Below, in pieces: positions 16,352 to 26,178 of a DNA stretch of 64,000 bases. The stretch comes from Campylobacter sp. RM16187 (GTDB lineage Bacteria; Campylobacterota; Campylobacteria; Campylobacterales; Campylobacteraceae), in contig NZ_CP012549.1 in assembly GCF_025319965.1 (NCBI RefSeq), forward strand, positions 682,001 to 746,000. Reading direction: 5' to 3'. The first letter of the stretch is position 1; every line of letters begins with the position of its first letter. A model generated the notes under the pieces. It was given only the letters and a program-made list of their open reading frames with translations. It had not been told where the DNA came from and ran no database searches. The translations under genes were made by a program, and so were the position numbers.

Positions 16352-19300
16352 TTACCATTCCAGCCTTCTATTTGTTTGGCTTGGTATGTCCTCTAATTTA
16401 CTTCCGCCTATTACGGAACCTACGCCAGCTTTATTTTCGCCTTTTTTATTTAGAGATTGTCCTCCCCATACGGTACCATCTGTAAATTCTACTATAAAAT
16501 CATTTGTCTTTGCATTGCTATCTACTTGATTAAACAAAAGCCAAGACGAGGCTTCCATCTTTATAGTATCAGAACCTGGGATAGAGCTTGATAAAAATAT
16601 TTTTTCAATACCATCTTGCACGGATTTTGTTACGGATACATTCGTAGAAGGAGAATTTGGTTTATAGTTTTTGACTTCTCCCATGTTTATATCATCGTGT
16701 TCTTTATTGACAAACCAATTGGTTTGATCCGGAAATAATTCGGCATTTTTTGCTATAGTGTATTTATCCGTATCACAAAGATTGCAGTATACGCCAAAAT
16801 ATACATTGTGATCAAACCCTTTCTTAGGACCCTTGCCTTTAGTGGCATATACTCTACCATAATAAAAATCAGCATTAGTTTCATTGCTTGGTTTTGAATA
16901 TATTGCGCCAGCTACTCCATTTGTATCTGATATATTATTAAAGGTAAATATATTACTATTTACGGCAAAAGGATTCCTTGGGCTTGTAATATTTTTATCG
17001 AAATTAAACCTTACTTCTCCGCTTGCGATTGCTGTAGAATCACTAAAAGCTGTATTTAATATTTGATATTGCCCAGTGTTGCCAGTACCCGTTATTGTTT
17101 TTCTGATATTTAAATTGGTTGTATCATCAAAAAATAAAAGATCATTTTTTAATTCGGCTATTTTTGTTATATCTTTTCCATTGTTACCTATTTTATACTC
17201 AGGTATTAGTTGATCTATATCTAATGTAAAATTTACATTATTGGCATAGCAACTTCTTGTATATAGTTTGGCTATACTTTTCGTCGCATCATCAATTCTT
17301 GCTTTTGTATCAAACAATACTCTAGCATACATTCCTGAATCGCTTGAAGTATATGTCATATTGTTTTCGAAATTTGAAACAGTGACGTTATCTATAAATA
17401 TGTCATTGGGCAGGAAAGTAAAGTTAAAAGTCGATTTGATATCACAACCTATCTTTCCTTCCGCATTTGGAGTAGTGGAATCACTATCGGCTATACAGTC
17501 GCCAGAGACTCGGTCCACAAGTGTAAAGGACGAGTCTTGCAGTGTGAGTTTTGCAGGACCTATATCTGGGTAAGAGAAATTTATTGCACCGGATTTATAA
17601 AAATTTGCTTTACCCTCATTAAAATCGGCTCTTATTTTGTGGCTTGTTATTTCTGATAACACACTAGAATTTATATTATTTCTACATATCTCATTTGGAT
17701 TTGGCGCTATCTGAACTATATTTGATATAGAGCCCTTTCCTGGCGCTATTTCGATAGACTCTGTTTGTAAATCTCTAGTATATCTAGTGGCTATATTGTC
17801 TTGCTTGAATACTGCCACAACTCCTGTGTCAGAATAGTTTCTGCCTCCTATTAAATTCTTTAAATTAGTATCAGATAGAAAACTATTAGATGAAGTATTA
17901 TACATCCTAAATTTTTCTGGTCTTACAGAGAATCTATCTGAAAGACAATTTACTATAATCTTCTTTTTGGGTGTTGCGGTAGGATCTTGCGGGTCTATAA
18001 CGGGATCTTGAGCCGGATCTATATAAGATAGTCTAAATGTCAATGATGGATAAACATTATTTATCAATAGTTTATCTTGTGGTATTTCTATCATTCCTGT
18101 GTTTTTATTAAATTTTAGACCTTCTATTTTAGGCACTATAGAGTCACTGTCACAATCCTCAACTACTTCAACACTTACTTCTAAATCCTCAGATGGACCT
18201 TTAGGAGTTTCGTTGTCTTTTAGTTTTTCATCCATGTAGACAATTTTGGTATTAAATCCCTTTCCTGCAAGCTGTGTATAAAGGCGCTCCGAATCACCTT
18301 TTTTAGTAAAATTATGATTGACCGCTTTAAATTCAGCTATATTAAAAATAGACAAGAAGTAGTCTTTCTTTTCACATTTTTTTATAATTATTCCATCATT
18401 GTATTCAAGATTAAGAGCGTCGTTAGAAAATGATGCTTTGTATGTAGATTCTTTAAAAGTCTCATTTAGTACTATATCATATCTGATAAAAGCACTATCT
18501 GTAGGATCGAGATTTCCTCCGTTGTTGTTATCTGCTCCTTGTCCTATATTAACCTTAATACCGTTTACAATCGTTTTTTGAAGATCTGTATTGTCTGGAT
18601 TGTGGGAGCCTAATATAAAATCTGAATTTCCTTTATGATACTTATTGATATATGTACTATTATTATCATATTTTCCACTTGTAGGATCTGTACTTGCAAT
18701 TATTGATAGTTTTTCTACTCTTTCGTTTGTTTTATTTTTTATGCTAAGCTCAACTCTTAAAATATCATCTTTTTTTAAAATTGTTTTTGATCCGCTTGAT
18801 TTGCTTACTTCTCTAAATGCTGCGTCATTATCGTTTTTTCTTTTATAAAACAATTTTTCTTCATAGCATACATTCGGCACATATAGATCTGTAGAGAATG
18901 CAACTAAGCCTACTGTGGCTTCATCTCCCATTGAAGAGCCTCCTTGAGAAACAACTTTGGCGCTTAGTTTTGCATATGCATGAGTTTGACCATTGTCCAT
19001 TAGTGAAGAAATATCATATATGTCCAGATCCATACTTGCATTGTATATTTTATTTGAATTCATATGTTCGTTAAATCTAGCAATTGTACTATTAAACTGA
19101 GAACCTTTTGGATTTATTGAATTTGCGCCGGCAACATATACTGAATCATCATCCGAGTATGAATCAAGTTGATTTTTTTTCAGCTGAATATTTTCAGCAG
19201 GTATCTCTTTGGCTGCACCAAAAGATAGTATTGTTAAAGCTGCATCAAAATCACCATGTATTGGAGTGTAAAAATCTTTAAATTCCATTTCTGTACTAGC

Positions 19301-20311
19301 GTCTCCCACTAAAGGAGTCAAGACTTTAATTCCATCATATATATTTATACCTTTTGGCTTTACATTATGGTTTTCTGTGGTACCAAAATCATATACTATA
19401 ACAAGCGCCCATCCTCCATAAGTAGGAGACATTACACCAGAATACCATTTTCCTTTAAGAGGATTGGTTGAATCATATAAAGATATAAAACCTGGTATTA
19501 ATGGAGGATTTCCATCATAAACTTTTATATCTCCAGCACTAAATGTTCTTCGTCCTGCTGTGCCTAATGCTTTTTTAACTATATCTGTTACATCATAACT
19601 AGCTTGATACTGAAATCTAAAACCTCTATTGGTAAACGAGCCAAACCATTTTGTATCTTTTTCTAAGGCTTGTAGAGTTTTATAACTCATGCTCCCGCTA
19701 CTATTAGGATATCCAAATTTTATCTTATTAAACCCTTTAATATCTTCGAAATATTTTTTTATAGTGTTTTCGTAACTATTCTGTTCTCTGCTCCATTTTT
19801 TTACTATGCTTGCTCCCCAATACAATCTAGCAAATATTATTTTATTTCCTGTTATTTTACTATCTATACTTGCTCCTGTTTGATCTTTTCTATCTGAGAA
19901 TTTAAATGTAGCTTTTGCGGAATTTGTTGTATATGAATTATCTTCTTTTTCAAATTCCACTTTTGTTATGGATGTTTTTTCTGTAGGATACTGCAGTGGA
20001 CTCCATGGGTTGTAATTATAGTAAAAATTTTGTTGGCTATTTCCTATAGTTTTAACTACCGTAGCTCCTATAGTTTCTATATCTCCATAAATTACTTTTT
20101 TTTCAGATTTTTTCCCTCCGATTATTTCGTCTATTGTCCTTTTTGTTAAAGTTTTTTCTTCATTATTGTCTATGTATCCGTTACGACCAATTCCAGTGTC
20201 TGTAATTGTAATTATACTATGAGTAAAACCATCATTGTCATTATGGTTTATTGCCAATAAGCTGATTTTTAGCATAAATATTGCAATCAGTAGAATTTTA
20301 AAATTTTTCAT
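16352..20311 (-). CDS. Giant secreted adhesin-like protein
   Basis: 1319 residues with a signal peptide (FKILLIAIFMLKISLLA, about 4-20). Residues about 30-485 resemble the N-terminal domain of large DUF11-type surface proteins: ARLYWGAS, YDVTDIVKKAL, GGWALVIVYDFG, INIYDGIKV and a DIYDISSLM block. From about 490 follow beta-rich sections starting with VCYEEKLFY and a stretch resembling DUF11/CARDB repeats (LRVELSIKNKTNERVEKLSI). A Pro/Asp linker near residue 770 is followed by further repeats and a CNLC motif near 1175. I see no autotransporter barrel, LPXTG or C-terminal membrane anchor. RBS AAAAAGGA precedes the ATG. It lies 30 bases after fliW and directly before three prepilin genes, which suggests a pilus- or pseudopilus-linked adhesin. 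The function is inferred. Confidence 0.65.
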   Translation of the reverse strand: MKNFKILLIAIFMLKISLLAINHNDNDGFTHSIITITDTGIGRNGYIDNNEEKTLTKRTIDEIIGGKKSEKKVIYGDIETIGATVVKTIGNSQQNFYYNYNPWSPLQYPTEKTSITKVEFEKEDNSYTTNSAKATFKFSDRKDQTGASIDSKITGNKIIFARLYWGASIVKKWSREQNSYENTIKKYFEDIKGFNKIKFGYPNSSGSMSYKTLQALEKDTKWFGSFTNRGFRFQYQASYDVTDIVKKALGTAGRRTFSAGDIKVYDGNPPLIPGFISLYDSTNPLKGKWYSGVMSPTYGGWALVIVYDFGTTENHNVKPKGINIYDGIKVLTPLVGDASTEMEFKDFYTPIHGDFDAALTILSFGAAKEIPAENIQLKKNQLDSYSDDDSVYVAGANSINPKGSQFNSTIARFNEHMNSNKIYNASMDLDIYDISSLMDNGQTHAYAKLSAKVVSQGGSSMGDEATVGLVAFSTDLYVPNVCYEEKLFYKRKNDNDAAFREVSKSSGSKTILKKDDILRVELSIKNKTNERVEKLSIIASTDPTSGKYDNNSTYINKYHKGNSDFILGSHNPDNTDLQKTIVNGIKVNIGQGADNNNGGNLDPTDSAFIRYDIVLNETFKESTYKASFSNDALNLEYNDGIIIKKCEKKDYFLSIFNIAEFKAVNHNFTKKGDSERLYTQLAGKGFNTKIVYMDEKLKDNETPKGPSEDLEVSVEVVEDCDSDSIVPKIEGLKFNKNTGMIEIPQDKLLINNVYPSLTFRLSYIDPAQDPVIDPQDPTATPKKKIIVNCLSDRFSVRPEKFRMYNTSSNSFLSDTNLKNLIGGRNYSDTGVVAVFKQDNIATRYTRDLQTESIEIAPGKGSISNIVQIAPNPNEICRNNINSSVLSEITSHKIRADFNEGKANFYKSGAINFSYPDIGPAKLTLQDSSFTLVDRVSGDCIADSDSTTPNAEGKIGCDIKSTFNFTFLPNDIFIDNVTVSNFENNMTYTSSDSGMYARVLFDTKARIDDATKSIAKLYTRSCYANNVNFTLDIDQLIPEYKIGNNGKDITKIAELKNDLLFFDDTTNLNIRKTITGTGNTGQYQILNTAFSDSTAIASGEVRFNFDKNITSPRNPFAVNSNIFTFNNISDTNGVAGAIYSKPSNETNADFYYGRVYATKGKGPKKGFDHNVYFGVYCNLCDTDKYTIAKNAELFPDQTNWFVNKEHDDINMGEVKNYKPNSPSTNVSVTKSVQDGIEKIFLSSSIPGSDTIKMEASSWLLFNQVDSNAKTNDFIVEFTDGTVWGGQSLNKKGENKAGVGSVIGGSKLEDIPSQTNRRLEW

Positions 20312-20341
20312 TTTATATCCTTTTTAGGAAAAGGCAGAATT

Positions 20342-20725
20342 TTACTTTTGTATAAAATCTGAAATTTTCTCGGCTTGTTTATAGTATGGATAGCTATATA
20401 CATCTAAAACCACCTGGGATAACGTCATATTGGTCATATTGCATACGATAGGAGCCATAAAATTTACAGTAGATGTCTCTATCGGGGTGCTTACAACCAT
20501 GATGTTATATACTCTTAATTCGCTATTGTCGTTTATATCCATAAGTTCTTGGTAATATGTAGGTATTTCAAATTCATAATTTCTTAAAGCGTAAGGATTG
20601 ATCATGGTAAAAGACGTATTATCGTCTTTACTTTGAAGCTTTACAAAAAATTTATCAAGCTCCATAAGCTCCATAGTTTTTATATGCTCAAATCCTAAAA
20701 TCGGGCTTTTTACTTCAAATACCAT
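20342..20725 (-). CDS. fliW: Flagellar assembly factor FliW
   Basis: 127 residues matching Fli[22 protein letters not shown].....[22 protein letters not shown] (broken here for length) and NFMAPIVCN. FliW binds flagellin and CsrA and so couples flagellin level to translation (known for the family, including Campylobacter). The -10 box TGATATAAT (minus, 20763-20771) and RBS TAGGAG precede it. The gap of 30 bases to the adhesin gene suggests read-through into the prepilin operon, so flagellar and pilin-like genes may share a promoter. Confidence 0.92.
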   Translation of the reverse strand: MVFEVKSPILGFEHIKTMELMELDKFFVKLQSKDDNTSFTMINPYALRNYEFEIPTYYQELMDINDNSELRVYNIMVVSTPIETSTVNFMAPIVCNMTNMTLSQVVLDVYSYPYYKQAEKISDFIQK

Positions 20726-20762
20726 AAATATCTCCTATAATTTTTAAAAATATTTTACTATA

Positions 20763-20771
20763 ATTATATCA
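20763..20771 (-). promoter_or_regulatory. Extended -10 promoter for fliW (and probably the adhesin operon)
   Basis: Minus-strand TGATATAAT fits TGnTATAAT, about 38 bases upstream of the fliW ATG. The adhesin gene lies just 30 bases beyond fliW and has no promoter that I can see. Confidence 0.55.
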
Positions 20772-20880
20772 AAAATTTCAATGTATGAATAATAAAATAT
20801 AAAAATATCTAAATTTATCGAAAAATAACCGAATCAGTAGTAAAATATACGGTTTTTTAAATCTTAAAATAAGGAATAAC

Positions 20881-21528
20881 ATGAGCTCGTTTGTTAAAAT
20901 TTTGAGTTTTTTTATTTTGATCGTATTTTTAAGCGGTTGCGCTGAAAAATACAGCGAACTTTATAACTTAACACCCGATGAGTGGTATACACAAATAATA
21001 TCAGACATTAACGATAGAGACTTGGAAAGTGCCGATAAACATTATACATCTATGTCAAGCGAGCATGTCGCAAGTCCGATGCTTGAGCAAATTTTACTAA
21101 TATTGTCGCAAGCTCACGCAAACGAAGAGGAGTATTTGCTAGCTAATTTTTATCTCGATGAGTATATTAAAAGATACGGCGATAATGGACCTAAGAGTGA
21201 ATTTGCCCAATATCTTAAGATAAAGGCGAATTTCGACTCGTTCTCACAACCAAATCGTAATCAAAAACTAATGCAGGATAGCGTGGCGGAGATTGAAAAA
21301 TTTCTATATATATATCCAAATACCAAGTATAGACCCTTGATTGAAACTATGCTTACTAAATTTCAGCTTGCCATATTTTATCTGGATGAGCAGATAGCTG
21401 ACCTGTATAAGAGAACAGGAAGAGAGCAATCGGCTGAAATTTATAGACAAAAAGTCGAAGAATCGCCTCTAATGGATGCGAATTTGATACCGCCAAAGCT
21501 TCCTTGGTATAGAAAAATATTTGAATAG
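20881..21528 (+). CDS. bamD: Outer-membrane assembly lipoprotein BamD (YfiO)
   Basis: 215 residues. Lipoprotein signal with lipobox VFLSGCAEK (Cys about 21), then TPR-like helices beginning LTPDEWYTQII and including YLLANFYLDEYIKRY and NTKYRPLIETMLTKF, the BamD layout. BamD works with BamA in inserting beta-barrel proteins in the outer membrane. RBS AAGGAA precedes ATG. The gene leads into lon 10 bases later, the same pair as in C. jejuni (recalled). The 155 bases upstream, shared with divergent fliW, are very AT-rich. Confidence 0.9.
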   Translation: MSSFVKILSFFILIVFLSGCAEKYSELYNLTPDEWYTQIISDINDRDLESADKHYTSMSSEHVASPMLEQILLILSQAHANEEEYLLANFYLDEYIKRYGDNGPKSEFAQYLKIKANFDSFSQPNRNQKLMQDSVAEIEKFLYIYPNTKYRPLIETMLTKFQLAIFYLDEQIADLYKRTGREQSAEIYRQKVEESPLMDANLIPPKLPWYRKIFE

Positions 21529-21537
21529 GAGAAAAAG

Positions 21538-23952
21538 TTGCAAATAAATGAATCAAAAGCTTTTCCGGCTGAGCTTCCTATAATAGTTGAAGACGAGCTA
21601 TTTTTATATCCTTTTATGATAACTCCGCTATTTTTAAATGATGATGAAAATTTAGCCGCCCTAAATTTGGCTATAGAAAATCAAAGTCAAATTTTGGTAG
21701 CTCCGACAAAGCCACAAAATGAAGGAATGAGGGATTTTGAAGGTATTTATGATGCAGGAGTTATAGGCACGATTATGAGAAAAGTTCCGCTTCCTGACGG
21801 CAGAGTGAAAATTTTATTTCAAGGCTCAAGCAAGGGTCGAATAATCAATAAAATTGGTGTCAAGCCTTTAAGGGCTATTGTGGAAGTTGTCCATGAAAAG
21901 CACCCTACGGCTGTTAAAAGTGATGCTTTGGTAACCGTTCTTAGGGAAAAAGTTAGGGATTTAGCCGCTCTTAGCCATTTTTTCCCGCCTGACCTATTAA
22001 AAACTATAGAGGAAAGTGTAGAGGTTAATAGGGTATGTGACCTTGTGCTTAGTTCGCTTAGATTAAAAAAACAGATTGCTTACGAATTTTTTACAGAGGA
22101 AAATTTGGAGCAAAAACTCCTAAAGTTAATTGACTATATTATTGAGGAGATTGAGGCTAATAAACTGCAGCGCGAGATAAAAAACAAGGTTCATTCTCGC
22201 ATAGACAAGGTCAATAAGGAGTATTTTTTAAAAGAGCAGTTAAAACAGATTCAACAAGAGCTTGGTACCGATACTACCCGTGAAAATGAGATAGAAGAGT
22301 ATCGCAAGAAACTTGAGAAAAAGAAAAAATTCATGGCTGATGATGCTTATAAAGAGATTAAAAAGCAGATTGATAAACTAAGTCGCATGCATCCAGATTC
22401 TGCTGATGCGAATACTATCCAGAGCTATCTTGACTGGGTTATTGAGGTGCCTTTTGAAAATATTGCAAACAAAAAGCTAAGCGTAGCCGAGGTTAGCAGG
22501 CACCTAAATACCGATCATTACGGACTCGTCAGACCTAAAGAGAGGATAGAGGAATACTTCTCTCTAAGAGAGCTTTTAGAGCTTAGAGGAATTGCCGATA
22601 AGGTAAACAACGGAGCGATTTTATGCTTTGCAGGACCTCCGGGTGTGGGTAAAACCAGCCTTGCAAACTCTATCGCAAAGGCGCTTAAAAGAGAGCTTGT
22701 GCGAGTAGCACTTGGCGGGCTTGAGGACGTAAATGAGCTTAGAGGGCATAGAAGAACTTATATAGGAGCGATGCCGGGACGCATAGTGCAAGGTCTCATA
22801 GAGGCTAAGCAGATGAATCCTGTCGTAGTGCTTGATGAGATAGATAAGGTCGGCAGAAGTTTTCGTGGTGATCCTACGGCTGTTTTACTTGAAATTTTAG
22901 ATCCGGAACAAAACAATAAATTTAGAGATTACTATCTAAATTTTAATATAGATCTAAGTAAGGTAGTATTTGTGGCTACTGCAAACGATGTTGGCTCTAT
23001 CCCACCTGCACTACGCGACAGGATGGAGTTTATCCAGCTTAGTTCATATACTCCGCAAGAGAAATTTGAGATAGCCAGGAAATATTTGATACCTCAAGAA
23101 CTTAAAAAACATGGATTAAAATCAAGCGAGGTAAGTTTTGGCAAAGATGTCTTAAATTTAATTATATCTGATTACACAAGAGAGAGCGGAGTAAGAAATT
23201 TACGCAGACGTATAGCGGATATCTTTAGAAAAGTTGCAAAAAAACTTTTAAGTGATATGAGTATTAAAAAAGTGAATATCACTACTAAAAATTTGAGTGA
23301 GTTTTTAGAGAAAAAAGTATACGAGATAGAGCCTGCGGATAAGATAGATCAAGTAGGGCAGGTTAATGGTCTTGCTTGGACAAGTGTGGGCGGAGATGTC
23401 CTAAAAATAGAGGCTATTCGCATTCAAGGCAAAGGCTCTATGCAGATAACCGGATCTTTGGGAGATGTGATGAAAGAGAGTGCATACATAGCATTTAGTC
23501 TCGTTAAGGTATTGATAGACAATAAGAAGATAAAAGTGCCTACTAAAATCATACCCGTTTTTGCAGATGATAAAAAGAAAGTTGAGCCAAGCGATGTGTA
23601 TCGTAGGTTTGATCTGCATATACATGTGCCAGAAGGTGCGACTCCCAAAGATGGTCCAAGTGCTGGAATCACGATGGTAACCGCAATAGCTTCGATACTT
23701 ACCGATACAAAGGTTAGGGCTGATGTGGCTATGACAGGAGAGATAACTTTAAGTGGTAGAGTTTTACCTATAGGCGGGCTCAAAGAAAAGCTGATAGCGG
23801 CTCATAAGGCCGGCATAAAAACTGCTTTAATACCGCGCAAAAACTACGAGCGCGACTTAGACGATGTGCCAAACGATGTAAAAACCGACGTAAAGATCGT
23901 TGCCGTTGATACTATAGAAGATGTTTTAAAAGTCGCTTTGGTCTTAAAATAA
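21538..23952 (+). CDS. lon: ATP-dependent protease Lon
   Basis: 804 residues. N-terminal substrate-binding domain (about 1-200) and a charged coiled region with IKNKVHSRIDKVNKEYFLKEQ (interrupted in reading by no gap). The AAA+ module has Walker A GPPGVGKTS and Walker B VVLDEIDK, and sensor residues are present. The C-terminal peptidase has catalytic Ser in KDGPSAGITM and Lys in GGLKEKLIAAHKAG. It degrades misfolded and regulatory proteins in the cytoplasm. The start is TTG at 21538 after AGGAGAAAA. A strong terminator follows. Confidence 0.97.
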   Translation: MQINESKAFPAELPIIVEDELFLYPFMITPLFLNDDENLAALNLAIENQSQILVAPTKPQNEGMRDFEGIYDAGVIGTIMRKVPLPDGRVKILFQGSSKGRIINKIGVKPLRAIVEVVHEKHPTAVKSDALVTVLREKVRDLAALSHFFPPDLLKTIEESVEVNRVCDLVLSSLRLKKQIAYEFFTEENLEQKLLKLIDYIIEEIEANKLQREIKNKVHSRIDKVNKEYFLKEQLKQIQQELGTDTTRENEIEEYRKKLEKKKKFMADDAYKEIKKQIDKLSRMHPDSADANTIQSYLDWVIEVPFENIANKKLSVAEVSRHLNTDHYGLVRPKERIEEYFSLRELLELRGIADKVNNGAILCFAGPPGVGKTSLANSIAKALKRELVRVALGGLEDVNELRGHRRTYIGAMPGRIVQGLIEAKQMNPVVVLDEIDKVGRSFRGDPTAVLLEILDPEQNNKFRDYYLNFNIDLSKVVFVATANDVGSIPPALRDRMEFIQLSSYTPQEKFEIARKYLIPQELKKHGLKSSEVSFGKDVLNLIISDYTRESGVRNLRRRIADIFRKVAKKLLSDMSIKKVNITTKNLSEFLEKKVYEIEPADKIDQVGQVNGLAWTSVGGDVLKIEAIRIQGKGSMQITGSLGDVMKESAYIAFSLVKVLIDNKKIKVPTKIIPVFADDKKKVEPSDVYRRFDLHIHVPEGATPKDGPSAGITMVTAIASILTDTKVRADVAMTGEITLSGRVLPIGGLKEKLIAAHKAGIKTALIPRKNYERDLDDVPNDVKTDVKIVAVDTIEDVLKVALVLK

Positions 23953-23957
23953 ATTTT

Positions 23958-23995
23958 ATGAAGTCTTGTGGAGTAAAAGCAAGACTTCATTTTTT
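23958..23995 (+). terminator. Rho-independent terminator of bamD-lon
   Basis: An 11-bp perfect stem ATGAAGTCTTG/CAAGACTTCAT with an 11-base loop, followed by TTTTT, starting 6 bases after the lon stop. Confidence 0.85.
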
Positions 23996-24029
23996 GTTGT
24001 TAAAGTTGCTTAAACTTAACACTTTTTAT

Positions 24030-24962
24030 TTATAAATTTAAATTTTTACAAGTTTCTTTGAGCTTATTTTTTGACCATACTTTTATTTTAGTTCTTGAAT
24101 CAATATCTTTAGTTTTTAAATATTCTTCATTTTTTAAAAACCAGCTGATAGTATCCATATATGTTTTTAAATACATGTTCTTATCGGCTTGACAAAAATC
24201 ATCTATTTTTTGATATCTCTTTGTAAGTATTTGCCAGTATAAAATTTGACTTGTTATTCTGTGCAATCTCTCATTTTCAAAATACTCTGAAGCCTCGGCT
24301 TTTTTGGCTCTATTATAAATTTCGGGATATTTTGATGAATATAGATTATCCATATATTTTATATAATCATAAAGTTTTATAAGGCGCTCATGTTGTTTGA
24401 CATCTTTAATAATTAACTCATTTTGCTTTTTTTGCGCCCAATATACTAAAAAATTAGTAGTAAAAATAATAGATAAATTATTAAAAGCGGCATATCTAAT
24501 CTCTTGAAACATCTTGTCTTTGGCCTCATATTTAACCATATTTTCTATAGTTTCCCATGCTTTTTCATTAAATTTTATTACCTCTTCAAAAGAATATTTA
24601 TTGTTACCGTATAGAACGGTACTGCCTGAGGTATTCATAATATATGCCATCAGTCTAAAAACATACCAGTCCGTGTATTTCTCTGCATCGTCGTTTGGCA
24701 GATTTTCTTTCCATCTTTTTATGAAATAATCCTGCAAAGCAAGTACAGGCTGAACGATAAAGCTTTTTTCGTCTACAAAGGGTAGTTTGGTTAGAAAATT
24801 GCCATACACCATCATAAAATTTGCACCTATTAGCCACTCTTTTGCTTTTCTGTATGGCTGATCTTTGTATAGCCACTCGCTCCTTTGGGCTATATACATT
24901 CCTATGTGTCCTATTGTTAAGACTATTAAAGCTATTTTTAGGACATTTTTAATTTTTGACAT
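24030..24962 (-). CDS. Membrane-anchored protein of unknown function
   Basis: 310 residues. One N-terminal membrane helix (about 7-25: VLKIALIVLTIGHIGMYIA) is followed by a long, charged, mostly helical domain rich in Lys, Glu, Tyr and Trp (WLYKDQPY, EKYTDWYVFRLMAY, FLVYWAQKKQ, ILYWQILTKRYQ). Only two cysteines occur, both near the C-terminus (FCQADK, ETCKN). I recognise no family. It follows the broken PLP-enzyme gene by 23 bases on the same strand, and an AT-rich gap with the lon terminator lies on the other side. It is a coding sequence by length and composition; no role can be proposed. Confidence 0.7.
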   Translation of the reverse strand: MSKIKNVLKIALIVLTIGHIGMYIAQRSEWLYKDQPYRKAKEWLIGANFMMVYGNFLTKLPFVDEKSFIVQPVLALQDYFIKRWKENLPNDDAEKYTDWYVFRLMAYIMNTSGSTVLYGNNKYSFEEVIKFNEKAWETIENMVKYEAKDKMFQEIRYAAFNNLSIIFTTNFLVYWAQKKQNELIIKDVKQHERLIKLYDYIKYMDNLYSSKYPEIYNRAKKAEASEYFENERLHRITSQILYWQILTKRYQKIDDFCQADKNMYLKTYMDTISWFLKNEEYLKTKDIDSRTKIKVWSKNKLKETCKNLNL

Positions 24963-24985
24963 TTAATACCTTTTCTTGTTATTTT

Positions 24986-26076
24986 TTAGTAAATTTTACC
25001 CCTGCAGCTTACCTCTATTTTGTCTACAACTTGCCCGTCTTTAATCAAATAAGCAAATTCATATAAATTTACGACAGGGCAGATGTGGTTTGGGTAAATT
25101 ATATTAACGCTATCTCTTAAATTTTTATCATAGATTATGGCATGCTCGTCATAGACGGAGTCAATCCACACGTCAGTTCCTTTTATCTTGCCAAGTCCGG
25201 GTGTAGCCACAAATCCTACGGTGCGTCTTTGCTGGGTTAGACCCTTTGCTCCAACATCGGTTATCACGCGTTTGTTTGTAGGCTTGCTGATGATAGTCGT
25301 AAGCAGGTAGCTACATTCATGCTAAAGTCGCCTTAAGCCATGGCTTGAGATGAGTCCATAAAGATATAAGTTCCCGGTCTTATCTCCGTTACGCCATTTA
25401 GTATCTCAAAATCATTAATTAGCGAAGGCGTAGAGCCGATACTTACTATCTCGGCCGGCAAATTTAGCTCACTAGCGATAGATGAAAATTCAAGAGTGCG
25501 CTTTTGGCTTTTTAAGTGAATTTGCTCACACTCTTTTTTGTCGGTAGCTTTGTATGAGTGACCGTCGTGTGAAAATACGCCTTTGAAATTTATATTTTTG
25601 CAAATTTTAAGATGGTTTATAAGTGCTGTAAAATCTTCTTTTTTGATTACTCCTGAGCGATTTTCGCCGACTTCTATCTCTATTAACACATTAGCTTTGG
25701 CGCTAAATTTTTCAAACGCACTTTGAATTAAATTTGCTTGCTCGATACTATCAATCCCAAAGCTTAAATTTATGCCGTCTTTTGTGAGTTTTATGATTCG
25801 CTCAAATTTTTCATCGCCTACTATTTCATTTGCTATAAATATATCTTTAATTCCGTTTTTAGCCATCACTTCAGCCTCGCCGACTTTAGCCACAGTTATG
25901 CCTTTGGATCCAAAATTTTCTTGAAGTTTGGCGAAATACGGCATTTTGTGAGTTTTGGTATGAGGACGCAAATTTACTTTGTATTTTTCTGCATACTCTT
26001 GCATTTTTTGCAAATTTTGCATTACGATTTTTTTATCTATGATTAAAGTGGGTGTTGGAATTTCATGAAATCGCAT
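24986..26076 (-). pseudogene. Broken fold-III PLP enzyme (D-serine dehydratase/D-threonine aldolase-like)
   Basis: The N-terminal part (26076 down to 25333) reads FHEIPTPTLIIDK and RPHTKTHK, the latter with the PLP lysine, through RPGTYIFMDSSQAMA, then TAA. The C-terminal part (25267 down to 24986) continues as VITDVGAKGLTQQRR to PNHICPVVNLYE, the His/Cys zinc pair of this family. Two lesions separate them: an in-frame TAA at 25333-25335 and a shift at ATGAATG (25314-25320). If one more GAAT unit is assumed, the reading becomes SMNECSYLLTTIISKPTNKR and joins the halves. So it is a once-complete gene of about 365 codons, now inactive unless the lesions are sequencing errors. Confidence 0.85.
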
Positions 26077-26178
26077 ATTGTCTCCTTGAATAGAGTAAGG
26101 AAATTATACTACGTAAATACTGATAAAATTTATGAAACTAAAGAAATTAAAAGTGAAATTTAAATGTATAAAAACAGA

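Noticed and set aside
14373-20311. PilY1-containing type IV pilus operon
   Set aside because: The large protein shows none of the PilY1 beta-propeller or calcium-site pattern that I could find; only the minor-pilin order is similar.
24986-25267. A separate small gene
   Set aside because: Its protein is the C-terminal third of the upstream PLP enzyme, and the GTG at its start is an internal valine.
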